Assembly: GCF_014805625.2 (NCBI RefSeq)
Contig: NW_023998487.1
Location: 850,620 to 914,619 of the forward strand
DNA from: Glossina fuscipes
Lineage: Eukaryota; Arthropoda; Insecta; Diptera; Glossinidae
Reading direction: 5' to 3'
DNA length: 64,000 bases
Part shown: one piece after another, positions 1 to 7,949 of the stretch
How the letters are laid out: each line of letters begins with the position of its first letter
Position numbering within the stretch: position 1 is the stretch's first letter
Program-made: the position numbers and the translations under genes
Notes under the pieces: model-generated
What the model was told of the DNA's origin: nothing
Seen by the model: only the letters and a program-made list of their open reading frames with translations
The model's database searches: none

Positions 1-155
1 GTTGAAGAAATAACAATATATTTTTTATCAATAGGGATTATATCGCTGATCGGCAACACCGGAAAATCTGATTTTTTACTTTTTTTTCTTTGGGGGGATG
101 TATCACTTAATAGATAAAATCTATTCGGGTTTTTATCTGGCGGCCCCGGGGCCAT
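1..155 (-). CDS. ORF1 (Gag-like) N-terminus of I-type copy A, partial
   Basis: Reading starts at the ATG at 155-153 on the minus strand and stays open for 51 codons to the window edge. The first residues are MAPGPPDKNPNRF, and the last part (DIIPIDKKYIVISST) is clearly the same protein as ORF1 of copies B and C. Copy B has lost one C in the C-run soon after the start and is frameshifted, so this copy is the only one with an open N-terminus. In the I family ORF1 encodes a nucleic-acid-binding Gag-like protein that packages the element RNA; its zinc knuckles are C-terminal and outside the window here. Whether the remainder is intact cannot be seen. Confidence 0.65.
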   Translation of the reverse strand, partial: MAPGPPDKNPNRFYLLSDTSPQRKKSKKSDFPVLPISDIIPIDKKYIVISS

Positions 156-485
156 TATGCCTTATTGTTGTCTATTTATTATTATTTTTGAAATAACCAC
201 TCACTTGAAAAGGTTTGGGAACTGTGCAAGAAGGTTGGGAACTACTAAAGAAAAGTGTCAAATGTTTTCAATTTTTTTTTTTTTTTTATTTTGTTTTTTT
301 GTTTTCTATTTTTTATAGACGAAACAAAAGCACATACGCGATATCCGCGTTAAACAGTTTTAGCAATAACACTGAAAAGACAGAAGTTAAATACACAAAA
401 ACACCGAAAACACCGAAACAATTGAAAAAACGCAGACGAATAGAAAACACGCACTACACTGAACACAAGTCGACTCGTCTTTAAA
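1..485 (-). mobile_element. I-type non-LTR retrotransposon, copy A, 5' end (runs off window)
   Basis: The reverse complement matches the 5' untranslated region and ORF1 start of the two I-type copies at 25889 and 55803: the stretch around the CCCCGGGGCCGCCAGATAAA motif, the TTTTCAAGTGAG motif and the AAAACATTTGACA motif occur in all three. The outer 5' part (about 300-485) is more diverged than between the other two copies, so this may be another subfamily. The right edge near 485 abuts the inside of a J1 endonuclease ORF, so this copy probably inserted into that element. The rest of the copy lies left of the window. Confidence 0.75.
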
Positions 486-489
486 AAAG

Positions 490-1260
490 TTTGATTTGGC
501 ACATTAAGGCATTTCAACAAACCATCATTAATATGATGAAAGGAAATGCATATTGATGGATGTTAAGGATCCTCAGGTAAACTAAAAGGTGGACAACGAT
601 TTACGTAAACCCGGGAAAATTGGCAAAGCAGAGATCAAGCAATCTACCATTACAATTAGGGGTACGATTATATTGACCCAAATTATGATCAAACAATTCA
701 CTAAAGAACACAACAGCCCTATCAGACGTTGAAGTAGGCACCAAACAGCCAGAATTATCAGTGTTACACCAAGTGACTTGAGGCAAATTGAAGTCACCCA
801 ATGCAACGACCAAATCAGTGGGTCTAGACAGCTTGGCCACTTCACAAATTATGGAAGCGTGTTTCCTGTAAATGGAGATATCGGAATTTGGGGGAATATA
901 GGAGCAGGTTATAAATAGATGTTTATCAGGCACGAATAGCGATAAATTCAACGTCAGGAGAAGTGGGAAATTCAATTAAATTGGACGGGACTGACGCAGA
1001 TATGGCAATTAATACACCACCACCAATGCGATTCACTCGATGATATCTAAAGACTTGGAAAGAATTATGAAAAAGTTCCGACGAATGACGATCGGGTTTT
1101 AGCCAAGTTTCAGTAAAGGCCAAACATAAAAACTCCGTGCTCACTGAATTTAGAAAGGTGGAACGATTTTTCGAATTTAGGCCCCTAACATTTTGATAAA
1201 TGAGAGATAGTGGGCCTGAAGAAACAATTAGTTTGTTGAAGGCGATAAGACTATTGCCTT
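490..1260 (-). pseudogene. J1 ORF2 5' part: APE-type endonuclease, frameshifted
   Basis: The minus strand encodes an apurinic-endonuclease-like domain in two frames that switch near 960. Visible landmarks in order are YQNVRGLNSK (N-terminal strand), AFTETWL (with the catalytic Glu), RIGGGVLIA, ALGDFNLPQVTW (catalytic Asp/Asn) and a later LDLCFANFPG block. After about 600 the reading becomes broken but still resembles the C-terminal endonuclease part before it meets copy A near 485. In the family this enzyme nicks target DNA for target-primed reverse transcription. One frameshift plus truncation makes it inactive as it stands. Confidence 0.7.
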
Positions 1261-1314
1261 GGTATTACGGGGACAATCTCGAGGGATAAATTCCTTAATT
1301 AACGATCCTACTGA

Positions 1315-2226
1315 TCACAGTGATTTGTTTAAAAACATATCACTGTTTTCAGTCCGAACTAATGTTTTAAGAGAGGAGATTGCCCTAGCTTGAGAAGGAG
1401 CCATTTTGAAGATGCTAACACGCTTTAAGTTGACTGATGGGACTTTCGTCGCCAGATAACCTTTTATGTTATCCACCGATGTTTCAGGTGCCAGTCTTGA
1501 CAAAAATATTGCTTTTCTGGGAGGACCTGCCGTCAAGCAAATGTCATTATTTGGAACAGGAGGGGGGTTCACGGTAGGAGAGTTTCGAGTTGGGGAAAAT
1601 ATAGATGGGGTTATCGCCCTTGTACCGGCAGCTTGTGAGACTTGCCCAGTCTGGAGACCAGCATTCACACGCGAACAGCCAGGAGGAGAGGATGATTTAT
1701 TTTTCTCTTCATTACTTTTAGGCGATGGCGCTTGATTAGAGTGAGTGGCGGCTCTGGGCGGAGATACCCTTGCCACTTCACCGTAGCTTAAAACAGAAGG
1801 ACTTGCCGGCTTGTTTGTAACTGTTTTGCTACCAACCCATTCAGCAATATCGGAAACATTACTGTTCATTTTAGAGTTAGAGGGAGCGGTAACTTGTACC
1901 AACGAATCAGATTTGGAGAAAGCCATAGGTGACGTCCCACACGCTACGCTACGAGTAGAAGATGAGTGTCCAATAAAGCGACACTCCTCAAACCTAGACT
2001 TAATGAGCTCAAACTTTTCCCACAAGGAGCCGAGATTTCTACTCAATTCCGAGAAACCATAACGGGTCTCCGTAAAAGGTTTATAAAAGTCAATGTCCCG
2101 CAGCCTCGCAGAGCCAACAAGAAACGAATCTATCAGAATCCGGGCCTGATTTCGCCCGACAAGGTGTATATAAACACTCCATGTCCTGTCAAAAAGACAG
2201 TTGTGGATTATGAAGAACAGACACAC
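1315..2226 (-). CDS. J1 ORF1, Gag-like protein
   Basis: A 303-codon open frame, the longest undamaged ORF1 in the window. The middle is low-complexity and rich in Ser, Pro, Asn and Thr. The C-terminal part (roughly residues 235-290) contains KAIFLSRLAPETSVDNI, which resembles the RRM-like segment of ORF1 proteins of Jockey/CR1-type elements; that assignment is by resemblance only. The same protein, with the shared blocks RSVACGTSP, SYGEVA and PPGCS, recurs in the broken copy at 6190-7015. The true start is uncertain: the first codon of the frame is not supported by any signal, and an internal Met begins MAFSKSDSL. Expected role is binding element RNA in a ribonucleoprotein particle. ORF2 follows directly downstream on the same strand. 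Confidence 0.6.
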   Translation of the reverse strand: MCLFFIIHNCLFDRTWSVYIHLVGRNQARILIDSFLVGSARLRDIDFYKPFTETRYGFSELSRNLGSLWEKFELIKSRFEECRFIGHSSSTRSVACGTSPMAFSKSDSLVQVTAPSNSKMNSNVSDIAEWVGSKTVTNKPASPSVLSYGEVARVSPPRAATHSNQAPSPKSNEEKNKSSSPPGCSRVNAGLQTGQVSQAAGTRAITPSIFSPTRNSPTVNPPPVPNNDICLTAGPPRKAIFLSRLAPETSVDNIKGYLATKVPSVNLKRVSIFKMAPSQARAISSLKTLVRTENSDMFLNKSL

Positions 2227-2734
2227 AAATCACTAAAAAAATCCTGAATATAAAAATTTATCGACCAATTTGTGCAAAACTTCTCTGTTAGGTTGACACT
2301 GTAACGAGAGATCAATAGCAACACAAACTCCAAACGCCAAAAAAATAACAGAGAAAAAGAGAGAAAACGAAAAAAAAGAGAGATTTATATCAGAGCTCAA
2401 AATTTTTGTTTGCAAAAATCAAATGAATCAAAGTGTAAAGGAAAAATATTTCTTTTACTTTGAATTCACTCACTTTCTTCTCAAAGTATATTATAAATTC
2501 ACACACTATAAGGCAGAATAGCCACGGAATTCAACAAAAAATTAAAATATTAATTGCCGAAACAAAATATAGACGACTATACCGCGCGACAGAGTTGCCA
2601 GACTCGTCCAGATATCGTCCATTTGTTTGCTTAAAAGGCTTTGAAAATTTAGCTACAGAACTCAATTAGAGTAGTCGAAGTTGCTCTGCCTTATGAGAAA
2701 CCGTGCTGGCAGCACGATATAAGGGCGTAAAGCA

Positions 2735-3010
2735 GACGTGAATCCTTTAATTAGCAATAGTCCAAACAATGTAGCAGTGCCTCTATAATTTTCAATGTAT
2801 CTACTTGGTTCGCAATCACAAAGTGACAAAATAAAACAAGTCTTCTAGATCCATGGAAGGTAACCGTTTTTCAAGCAGCTATTAAAAATTTGTTTAAGAG
2901 GAAAACATAGCAGATCAGGAAAATTGAAAGTTTTCAAATACAAATACTCATCTTCGGAGAAGCACGTAGACAGAAAACGTTAAATGAACTTATAGGATAA
3001 GGGTAGTTAA
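2735..3010 (-). pseudogene. J1-type reverse transcriptase remnant
   Basis: Reverse-strand translation, with stops, gives blocks such as KTCFILSLCDCE and YIENYRGTATL, which line up with KTSLLFSIHKSG and FVENYRGIAKL of the well-preserved J1 reverse transcriptase at 59677-61359. A weaker NYPYPI-like block lies further upstream near 2990. This is the N-terminal part of the RT domain from a separate, older copy; it ends at the AT-run before the LTR. Heavily decayed. Confidence 0.55.
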
Positions 3011-3040
3011 CAAACGGAACATTTGCCGAATGTCAGTACA

Positions 3041-3068
3041 TATTATATATATATATATATATATATAT
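3041..3068. repeat. (AT)n microsatellite
   Basis: Uninterrupted AT dinucleotides; it is the insertion target of the adjacent LTR, whose downstream flank is also an ATATAT run. Confidence 0.9.
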
Positions 3069-3069
3069 T

Positions 3070-3095
3070 GTAAGGAAGCGATTTTGCTTCCTTAC
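3070..3095. repeat. Terminal hairpin of alpha LTR copy 1
   Basis: A perfect 10-bp inverted repeat, GTAAGGAAGC and GCTTCCTTAC, separated by 6 nt. Related hairpins open the other alpha copies. Confidence 0.8.
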
Positions 3096-3270
3096 GAAAT
3101 ACAAGTCCGTCCGCCGTAGACATTGGTCCACAGCAGACAACCCGCCAGTCCGATCTGTCTGTGCACGTCCGTCGGGGGTTTATTAGAAGACGAGCAGCCC
3201 CCCTCCAGCATCAAATGTAGTTTATAAAACGCATAGCGAATATGTATAGCTAGATTCATAAGATCACAAA

Positions 3271-3435
3271 CCTATACTCTGTAAAGATAAAACCATAAAG
3301 CACACACCTAATATACACATACCTTGTAAGATAACATCATAGAACACACACTTAATAAACCTATACCTTGTACAGATTAATGCTTAATATCACACACCCA
3401 TACCTTATAAAAGTAAAACCTTAGAAACACACACC
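3271..3435 (+). repeat. Degenerate ~43-bp tandem repeats in U3
   Basis: Four diverged units begin near 3271, 3317, 3360 and 3399, each with a CATACCTTGTA-like core followed by an A-rich stretch and ACACAC. Confidence 0.55.
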
Positions 3436-3867
3436 AAGGGTAGTGTAAGAAGAAAAGGTAGAAAATACCACTGAAGCACACCACAGCACAGATTAGGAAC
3501 CCCAGGGCACCAAAAAGGGAAAGGAAAAAAACCACAAGTTACAAAAGAGAGAGCATAGTTGTGAGAACCCAACCCGTATTAAAAACATAAGTATAAGAGC
3601 ACAACCCGACTTATGCGGTATGAACGCAGCCCAAACCTACGCAGAAGCTACAGCAGCTCTGCACAAGATATAGTACCGTTAGGTCACCTTGAAGCTTCAA
3701 CTAATGCACCAAGCTGAAAGCATCGTTAGGGTAAAGAAAAACAGCAGAATTGAACTTAGGTAGGAAAAATAATAAGAACACCGCGATAATGCATAAATTG
3801 TATACACAAAATGTACAGAGACACGCTCACACATGTAGAAACACACAGAACACATGCAAACACAACG

Positions 3868-4080
3868 CACAAGCACTCACATACCTAACGGTGACTAGAT
3901 CACGCGATTTGGTACCTGAGTGCTTAGCGAGTAAACACTTGAACAAAACCTAGTAATAAGCTACACACACAAAGCACAGGCAAGTACACAAGCACTCACA
4001 TACCTAACGGTGACTAGATCACGCGATTTGGTACCTGAGTGCTTAGAGAGCAGACATGTGAACTAACATAGTAATAAGTT
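3868..4080 (+). repeat. 119-bp direct duplication with internal hairpin in U3
   Basis: Two near-identical units start at 3871 and 3990. Each contains a perfect 9-bp inverted repeat, AAGCACTCA and TGAGTGCTT (3871-3879 with 3917-3925; 3990-3998 with 4036-4044), around a shared TAACGGTGACTAGATCACG core. It lies about 150 bp upstream of the TATA box. Confidence 0.85.
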
Positions 4081-4229
4081 AGATGTAAGTTGGTTAAGTT
4101 AGACATAAGTAGGATCATGCAGGGTGCAACTGAGGTTGCGACTGCAGCCAACCTAAGCTAAGTATACACATAAGCATATGTAAACACACAGAACAGGTTG
4201 GCGACAGGACAAGCGAGCGAGGTTTCGGC

Positions 4230-4266
4230 TATAAAAGAGCAGCGCATCGCACAGACTCGTTCAGTT
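4230..4266 (+). promoter_or_regulatory. Core promoter of alpha LTR copy 1 (TATA plus initiator)
   Basis: TATAAAAG starts at 4230 and the initiator TCAGTT at 4261, 31 nt apart, matching the normal TATA-to-initiator spacing in arthropods. The same pairing occurs in alpha copy 2 at 30 nt. Confidence 0.75.
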
Positions 4267-4285
4267 TGGTGTCATAGCCGTCTAG

Positions 4286-4630
4286 GTAAGTACCCATAGA
4301 CATTCTGACAAGTGACCATTATAAAGAGTTTTTTTGTTTACTTTACTGATAGGGGATGTGCTGGTTCAGCTTTTTAATCGCCATCCCTGAAGGACTTTTA
4401 GGACAACTGACTCAACTGATAGGGGATGTGCTGGTTCAGCTCTTTAATCGCCATCCCTGAAGGACTTTTAGGACAACTGACCTAACTGATAGGGGATGTG
4501 CTGGTTCAGCTTTTTAATCGCCATCCCTGAAGGACGAAGAGACTTTTGTTTTACTTTTGCTGGACTCACACCCCAACCAGGGATGAACCAAGGCAGCTAT
4601 GACACTCGCGAAGTTTTCGGTTCTTTCTTG
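4286..4630 (+). other. Putative LTR intron with 70-bp tandem repeats
   Basis: Directly after a 24-25-nt leader the sequence reads TAG then GTAAGT, a consensus donor; at 4616-4630 it reads TTCTTTCTTGCAG, a strong acceptor. Between them, 70-bp tandem units start at 4345, 4415 and 4485 (the last cut at about 4535). The 24 nt ending at the donor (4262-4285) are repeated exactly at 4631-4654, starting just after the acceptor. Matching donor-repeat-acceptor layouts occur in the other two alpha LTRs. No transcript evidence is available. Confidence 0.55.
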
Positions 4631-4804
4631 CAGTTTGGTGTCATAGCCGTCTAGTGCTCGCGATATTAAAAACGTAACGGAAAAAAAAAAGAAGTGCAAG
4701 TAACACGAGGAAACCAGAACAAGCCGGTAATAATACGACAAGTCGGGACACCTCGCTGGTTCCTTCTCCTTGCCCCAGCCATTATCTACAAACTTCCCTG
4801 TACC

Positions 4805-4810
4805 AATAAA
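4805..4810 (+). terminator. AATAAA polyadenylation signal of alpha LTR copy 1
   Basis: Located downstream of the promoter and intron-like segment and 113 nt before the LTR end; the same relative position is seen in copy 3. Confidence 0.6.
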
Positions 4811-4927
4811 GCGAAGAAATCATAACACCATCCCCCCCGAAGGTCCTGATTATTTTATTAAAATTTTCTTGCAACGGATCCTGGATTGGCTGAGTCATAC
4901 CCTGCCTAAGGAAACTCGTTACAATAT

Positions 4928-5730
4928 ATATAATAATATATAAGAATTAATAATGTATTACAAAGGAGGAGATTATATATAAACTGCTAATACTTTTATT
5001 CATATTAGTATGAGCTTTTAATAATAAATTATGGCTTTCCTATAGAAATAATTGACTTTTCAATTACAAAAAACTGTTGATGTGTATTACCTTTATTTTT
5101 CGCATACTGTTCGTCTGCACATACCCCTGAGGTACATTTCTATATGTATCTTATGAATCAACGCAGATATATGCAAGTTATTGTATATACCTAGTGGTTA
5201 TTTATATGATGAGAAAAATGGTGTCAATCCGATCGGTTAAAGATCAGATATGCGTGGGAGAATATGTATATACGCTTACGTGCACGTAAATGAACCAGAG
5301 AAAGAGCGAGAGAGAGGGAGAAAGAAGAACTGGGCTGGTTTGCAGAACAATTTGCTTGTGTGCATATCGCGTTATGTGCACAAAAGGAAAACAAGAAGGC
5401 TCGGACACATGAATGCGTACGCAATGTGTGTGAAAGTATAGAAGATAGGCAATACATTGCAATACGTAGAATGCGTTTCATTAGCATTGGGTTGTTTTCT
5501 TGACAAAAACTAAACGCTTGTTAAACCTAGTACCTAGTGTTAAACCTTTGTACTACTAGGCAACACATATTAATATATAAAAAAAAACAAATCGAAAAGT
5601 TTTTCCAGTAGATAAGAAAATTAAATAACTTTAACAACTTCAAAACTATAACGTCATTAATATTAGGTTCTTTTAATATAAGGAAGGATTGGAAAAAAAA
5701 GCACCATATTATTAACAACCAAGAAAATTA
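4928..5730. other. No gene recognised
   Basis: AT-rich sequence with a short purine-rich GAGA tract at about 5294-5330. Open frames here lack any recognisable domain. Confidence 0.6.
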
Positions 5731-6098
5731 AATTCGGTCGGAACTGAATCTCTTATACCCATCACCGTTTATCCCAAAAAAGACAAAAGAATTAAGAGAA
5801 CAAAATTCTCTTGCTCTATAAGATGGGACGGGCGCAGTTGATTTCCTCTATTTTCAAAATAAAAATTTCTGCCGTAGACGCATGTGAACGTCGTATTGAT
5901 GTTCTTTCAAAAGTTTAAGCCAATTCCAAATTCTTGTGCAAATTTGGAGGCGATATCGACAGACGGACATGGTTAAATCGATTTAGAATTTGATGCTGAT
6001 CAAGAGTATATATACTTTGTTGGGTCTCTGACGCTTCCCGGTGGATCTTGCAAACGTTTTGACAAGGTGAATGTACCCCTCTTCCTTCAGTGATGGGC
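5731..6098 (+). repeat. Dispersed TIR repeat, family R, copy 1
   Basis: Starts with an ATTCGGTCGGAACTGAATCT...TTATACCCATCAC end and finishes TTCAGTGATGGG, the inverse of the first end. Internal landmarks shared with the other copies are CCAAATTCTTGTGCAAATTTG, GACAGACGGACATGG, ATATATACTTTGTTGG and TCTGACGCTTCC. The type is common as short non-autonomous repeats in fly genomes; superfamily not determined. Confidence 0.65.
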
Positions 6099-6189
6099 TT
6101 TGATGGGGTTTATGCCTGGTGATTTGTGGCAGGGGTTGAAGTACTTTGGGGCAATTTCATAAGAGCTATTCTTGAATTAAGCGGGATTT

Positions 6190-7015
6190 ACGCTTGAGGT
6201 CATTATTTTGGTAGATTTTGAATGTTTCCAAAACACCTAATTTGTCCGCTCTTTCTTTCAAAGTTTCCTTCCATATCCTTAAAAACACCTCCCCGTTTAC
6301 AATATCATCCATAAACACCAATTTTCCGACTCCATTGGCTCAATGCAACCAAGCTATAACACAACCTTCCTTCGAAGGGTTTAAGTTGGTCATGTCCCAA
6401 CTGTACGAAGCGGGATATTGACTTTTGTAATCTGTTCACGGAGACAAACATTAGGTTCTCTGAACTAAACAAAAATCTCGTTGCTTTGTTGGTGTAGTTT
6501 GAGAAAATCAACACAATGTCTAATGAGTGTGTAGGCCCGCTTCGTAGTGTAGCGTGTGGTACTTCACCTCCGCTTTCACATACATCCGATTCGTCGACTC
6601 ATGTTCCACCTATGCCTACGAAGAACGTTAGCGGTTCCGCTATCTTTGAGTTAGCCGCTAAAAAAAAAATTCCAAATGAATTGGAAAGCCCCAATCGCTC
6701 TAGCTACGCAGAAGTGGCTAAGATAACTCTCAATGATGCCTTTCAGGCTACTCTTAGTTCATCTCCAAAGAATATTAATAAAAGTGACAAATCCGCCCGT
6801 CCTCCTGGCTGTTCGGAAGTGTCTGCTGGCCACCTTTTCTATATTCTCGTCTACCTAAAACTCTCTACCTGCAATTCCTATTGTTTCGAGTAGAGACGAC
6901 GTCTGCTTGTCGGCAGTACCCGTCGGAACCTGGACCTGGCGAAGAACGTAAAAAGTTATCTGACTGCTAAGATCCCGTCCGTCAATTTGAAACCTGTAAG
7001 CAATTTCAAATCGAA
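6190..7015 (+). pseudogene. J1 ORF1 pseudogene
   Basis: Translation gives the J1 ORF1 blocks in order across several frames: RDIDFCNLFTET near 6412, then a 125-codon open stretch (6516-6893) with RSVACGTSP, SSYAEVAKI and PPGCSEVSAG, and after a frameshift VKSYLTAKIPSVNLKPVS near 6950. These align with the intact ORF1 at 1315-2226. At least three frame breaks and a truncated C-terminus make it inactive. It is on the opposite strand from the copy at 485-2680 and is not adjacent to an endonuclease. Confidence 0.65.
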
Positions 7016-7649
7016 ATTAACTGCAGAAAGAAAAATCAAGAATCAAAAATTCCTCAAATAGTATACAACAAAAAAATAATTACGAAGAAGAAATAAAGAA
7101 AGCAAAAGGATTGATTAAAAATATAAAATAGAGACAATTGATTTGGTTCTGTTTGGAAGGTGTTTTTCTGATCGAAAAAGCGTTTTAGTGCTTTTACATA
7201 CATTATAAAGAAAATTTTGAGTCGACTTGTTGCAATTTGGTGATAACCAATTAAAAAAGAAATTTGTCTAATGTATCTAAATGTTTATTGTTGGTTTTTT
7301 TCGATTATTCGCTTTTAAATAATCGCATAAAAAATTTTTTTTTGTCTAATAAAAATAACACATACGCACACAGTCAAAAACAGCAGAGAAGAATTTCCAG
7401 CGACAGAATTACGAAAAGAAAAATGTTTATTAAATTAAATTACAAGTTTAACTAATAATAAGAAATACAAATTACTGTAAGAAGAAATTATGATTCATAT
7501 ACGACTCAAAGCATATGTCGATGTTGTTAAAAATGCAAAATATATGTGCAGAAAAGCTTTGAAATAAAACAAAAAGGAAGACTTTTTCTTGGCCAATATT
7601 GAGGTTGTGCTCTAAATATCATGAAAAGAAAAACATTGAAACATAGTTA
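7016..7649. other. No gene recognised
   Basis: A-rich sequence following the J1 ORF1 remnant; it may contain more decayed element, but nothing can be aligned. Confidence 0.5.
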
Positions 7650-7946
7650 TTGAAACGGCGAACGTACCAGCACAAGGAGGTTTACTATCAACATGTGGTG
7701 TTCGTTAAAGCGGCTGAGCAAATCGATTACTACTTAACAACTTTCCTGCTTGACCTGCCGCCTGCCTTACTTAGAAAGGATGACGATATTGTAGGTACTG
7801 CGCCCACGTCTGCTTTTGTAAAACCTCAGCAACTGGAGCAACCATCGTGTGTCTTTCACGAAGATTTTACATCTTTAGCTGGGGCTTCATCTCTCAACAA
7901 TCGGGTATTATTGAACGTTAATCAAAATGCCAGTAGTAATGAATAA
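7650..7946 (+). CDS. Unrecognised open frame, 98 codons
   Basis: The frame opens at a TTG and has no convincing ATG, so if real it would be an internal or terminal exon or a transposon fragment. Its composition is balanced and unlike the lysine/phenylalanine/isoleucine-rich noise frames around it. Visible blocks are YYQHVVFVKAAEQIDYYL, LLDLPPALLRKDDD and a polar C-terminus ending NVNQNASSNE before TAA. No domain is recognised and no neighbour suggests a role. Confidence 0.25.
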   Translation: MKRRTYQHKEVYYQHVVFVKAAEQIDYYLTTFLLDLPPALLRKDDDIVGTAPTSAFVKPQQLEQPSCVFHEDFTSLAGASSLNNRVLLNVNQNASSNE

Positions 7947-7949
7947 AAA

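Larger units (their letters stand above)
485..2680 (-). mobile_element. Jockey-superfamily-like non-LTR element (family J1), ORF1 plus endonuclease
   Basis: On the minus strand a leader (2680-2227), ORF1 (2226-1315) and the start of ORF2 with an APE-type endonuclease (about 1260-490) follow in the order expected for an autonomous non-LTR element. ORF1 is related to the broken copy at 6190-7015. The reverse transcriptase part is absent here because sequence of I-type copy A begins near 485; it may continue left of the window. Clade placement (Jockey/CR1-like) is inferred from the endonuclease and the RT pieces elsewhere; no family name is certain. Confidence 0.7.
3069..4923 (+). mobile_element. 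Solo LTR, family alpha copy 1 (1855 bp)
   Basis: The segment begins TGTAAGGAAGC and ends CTCGTTACA, giving TGTAA...TTACA ends. It is flanked by ATAT on both sides (3065-3068 and 4924-4927), a 4-bp target duplication, though in low-complexity DNA. Inside are a core promoter (4230-4266), an intron-like segment (4286-4630) and AATAAA at 4805-4810, 113 nt before the end, as expected for U3-R-U5. No gag-pol sequence flanks it, so it is a solo LTR. Copies at 10074 and 46763 share the same ends and layout. The 4-bp duplication and great length suggest a Gypsy-type element with long LTRs (Osvaldo/Ulysses-like); that is inference. Confidence 0.8.
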
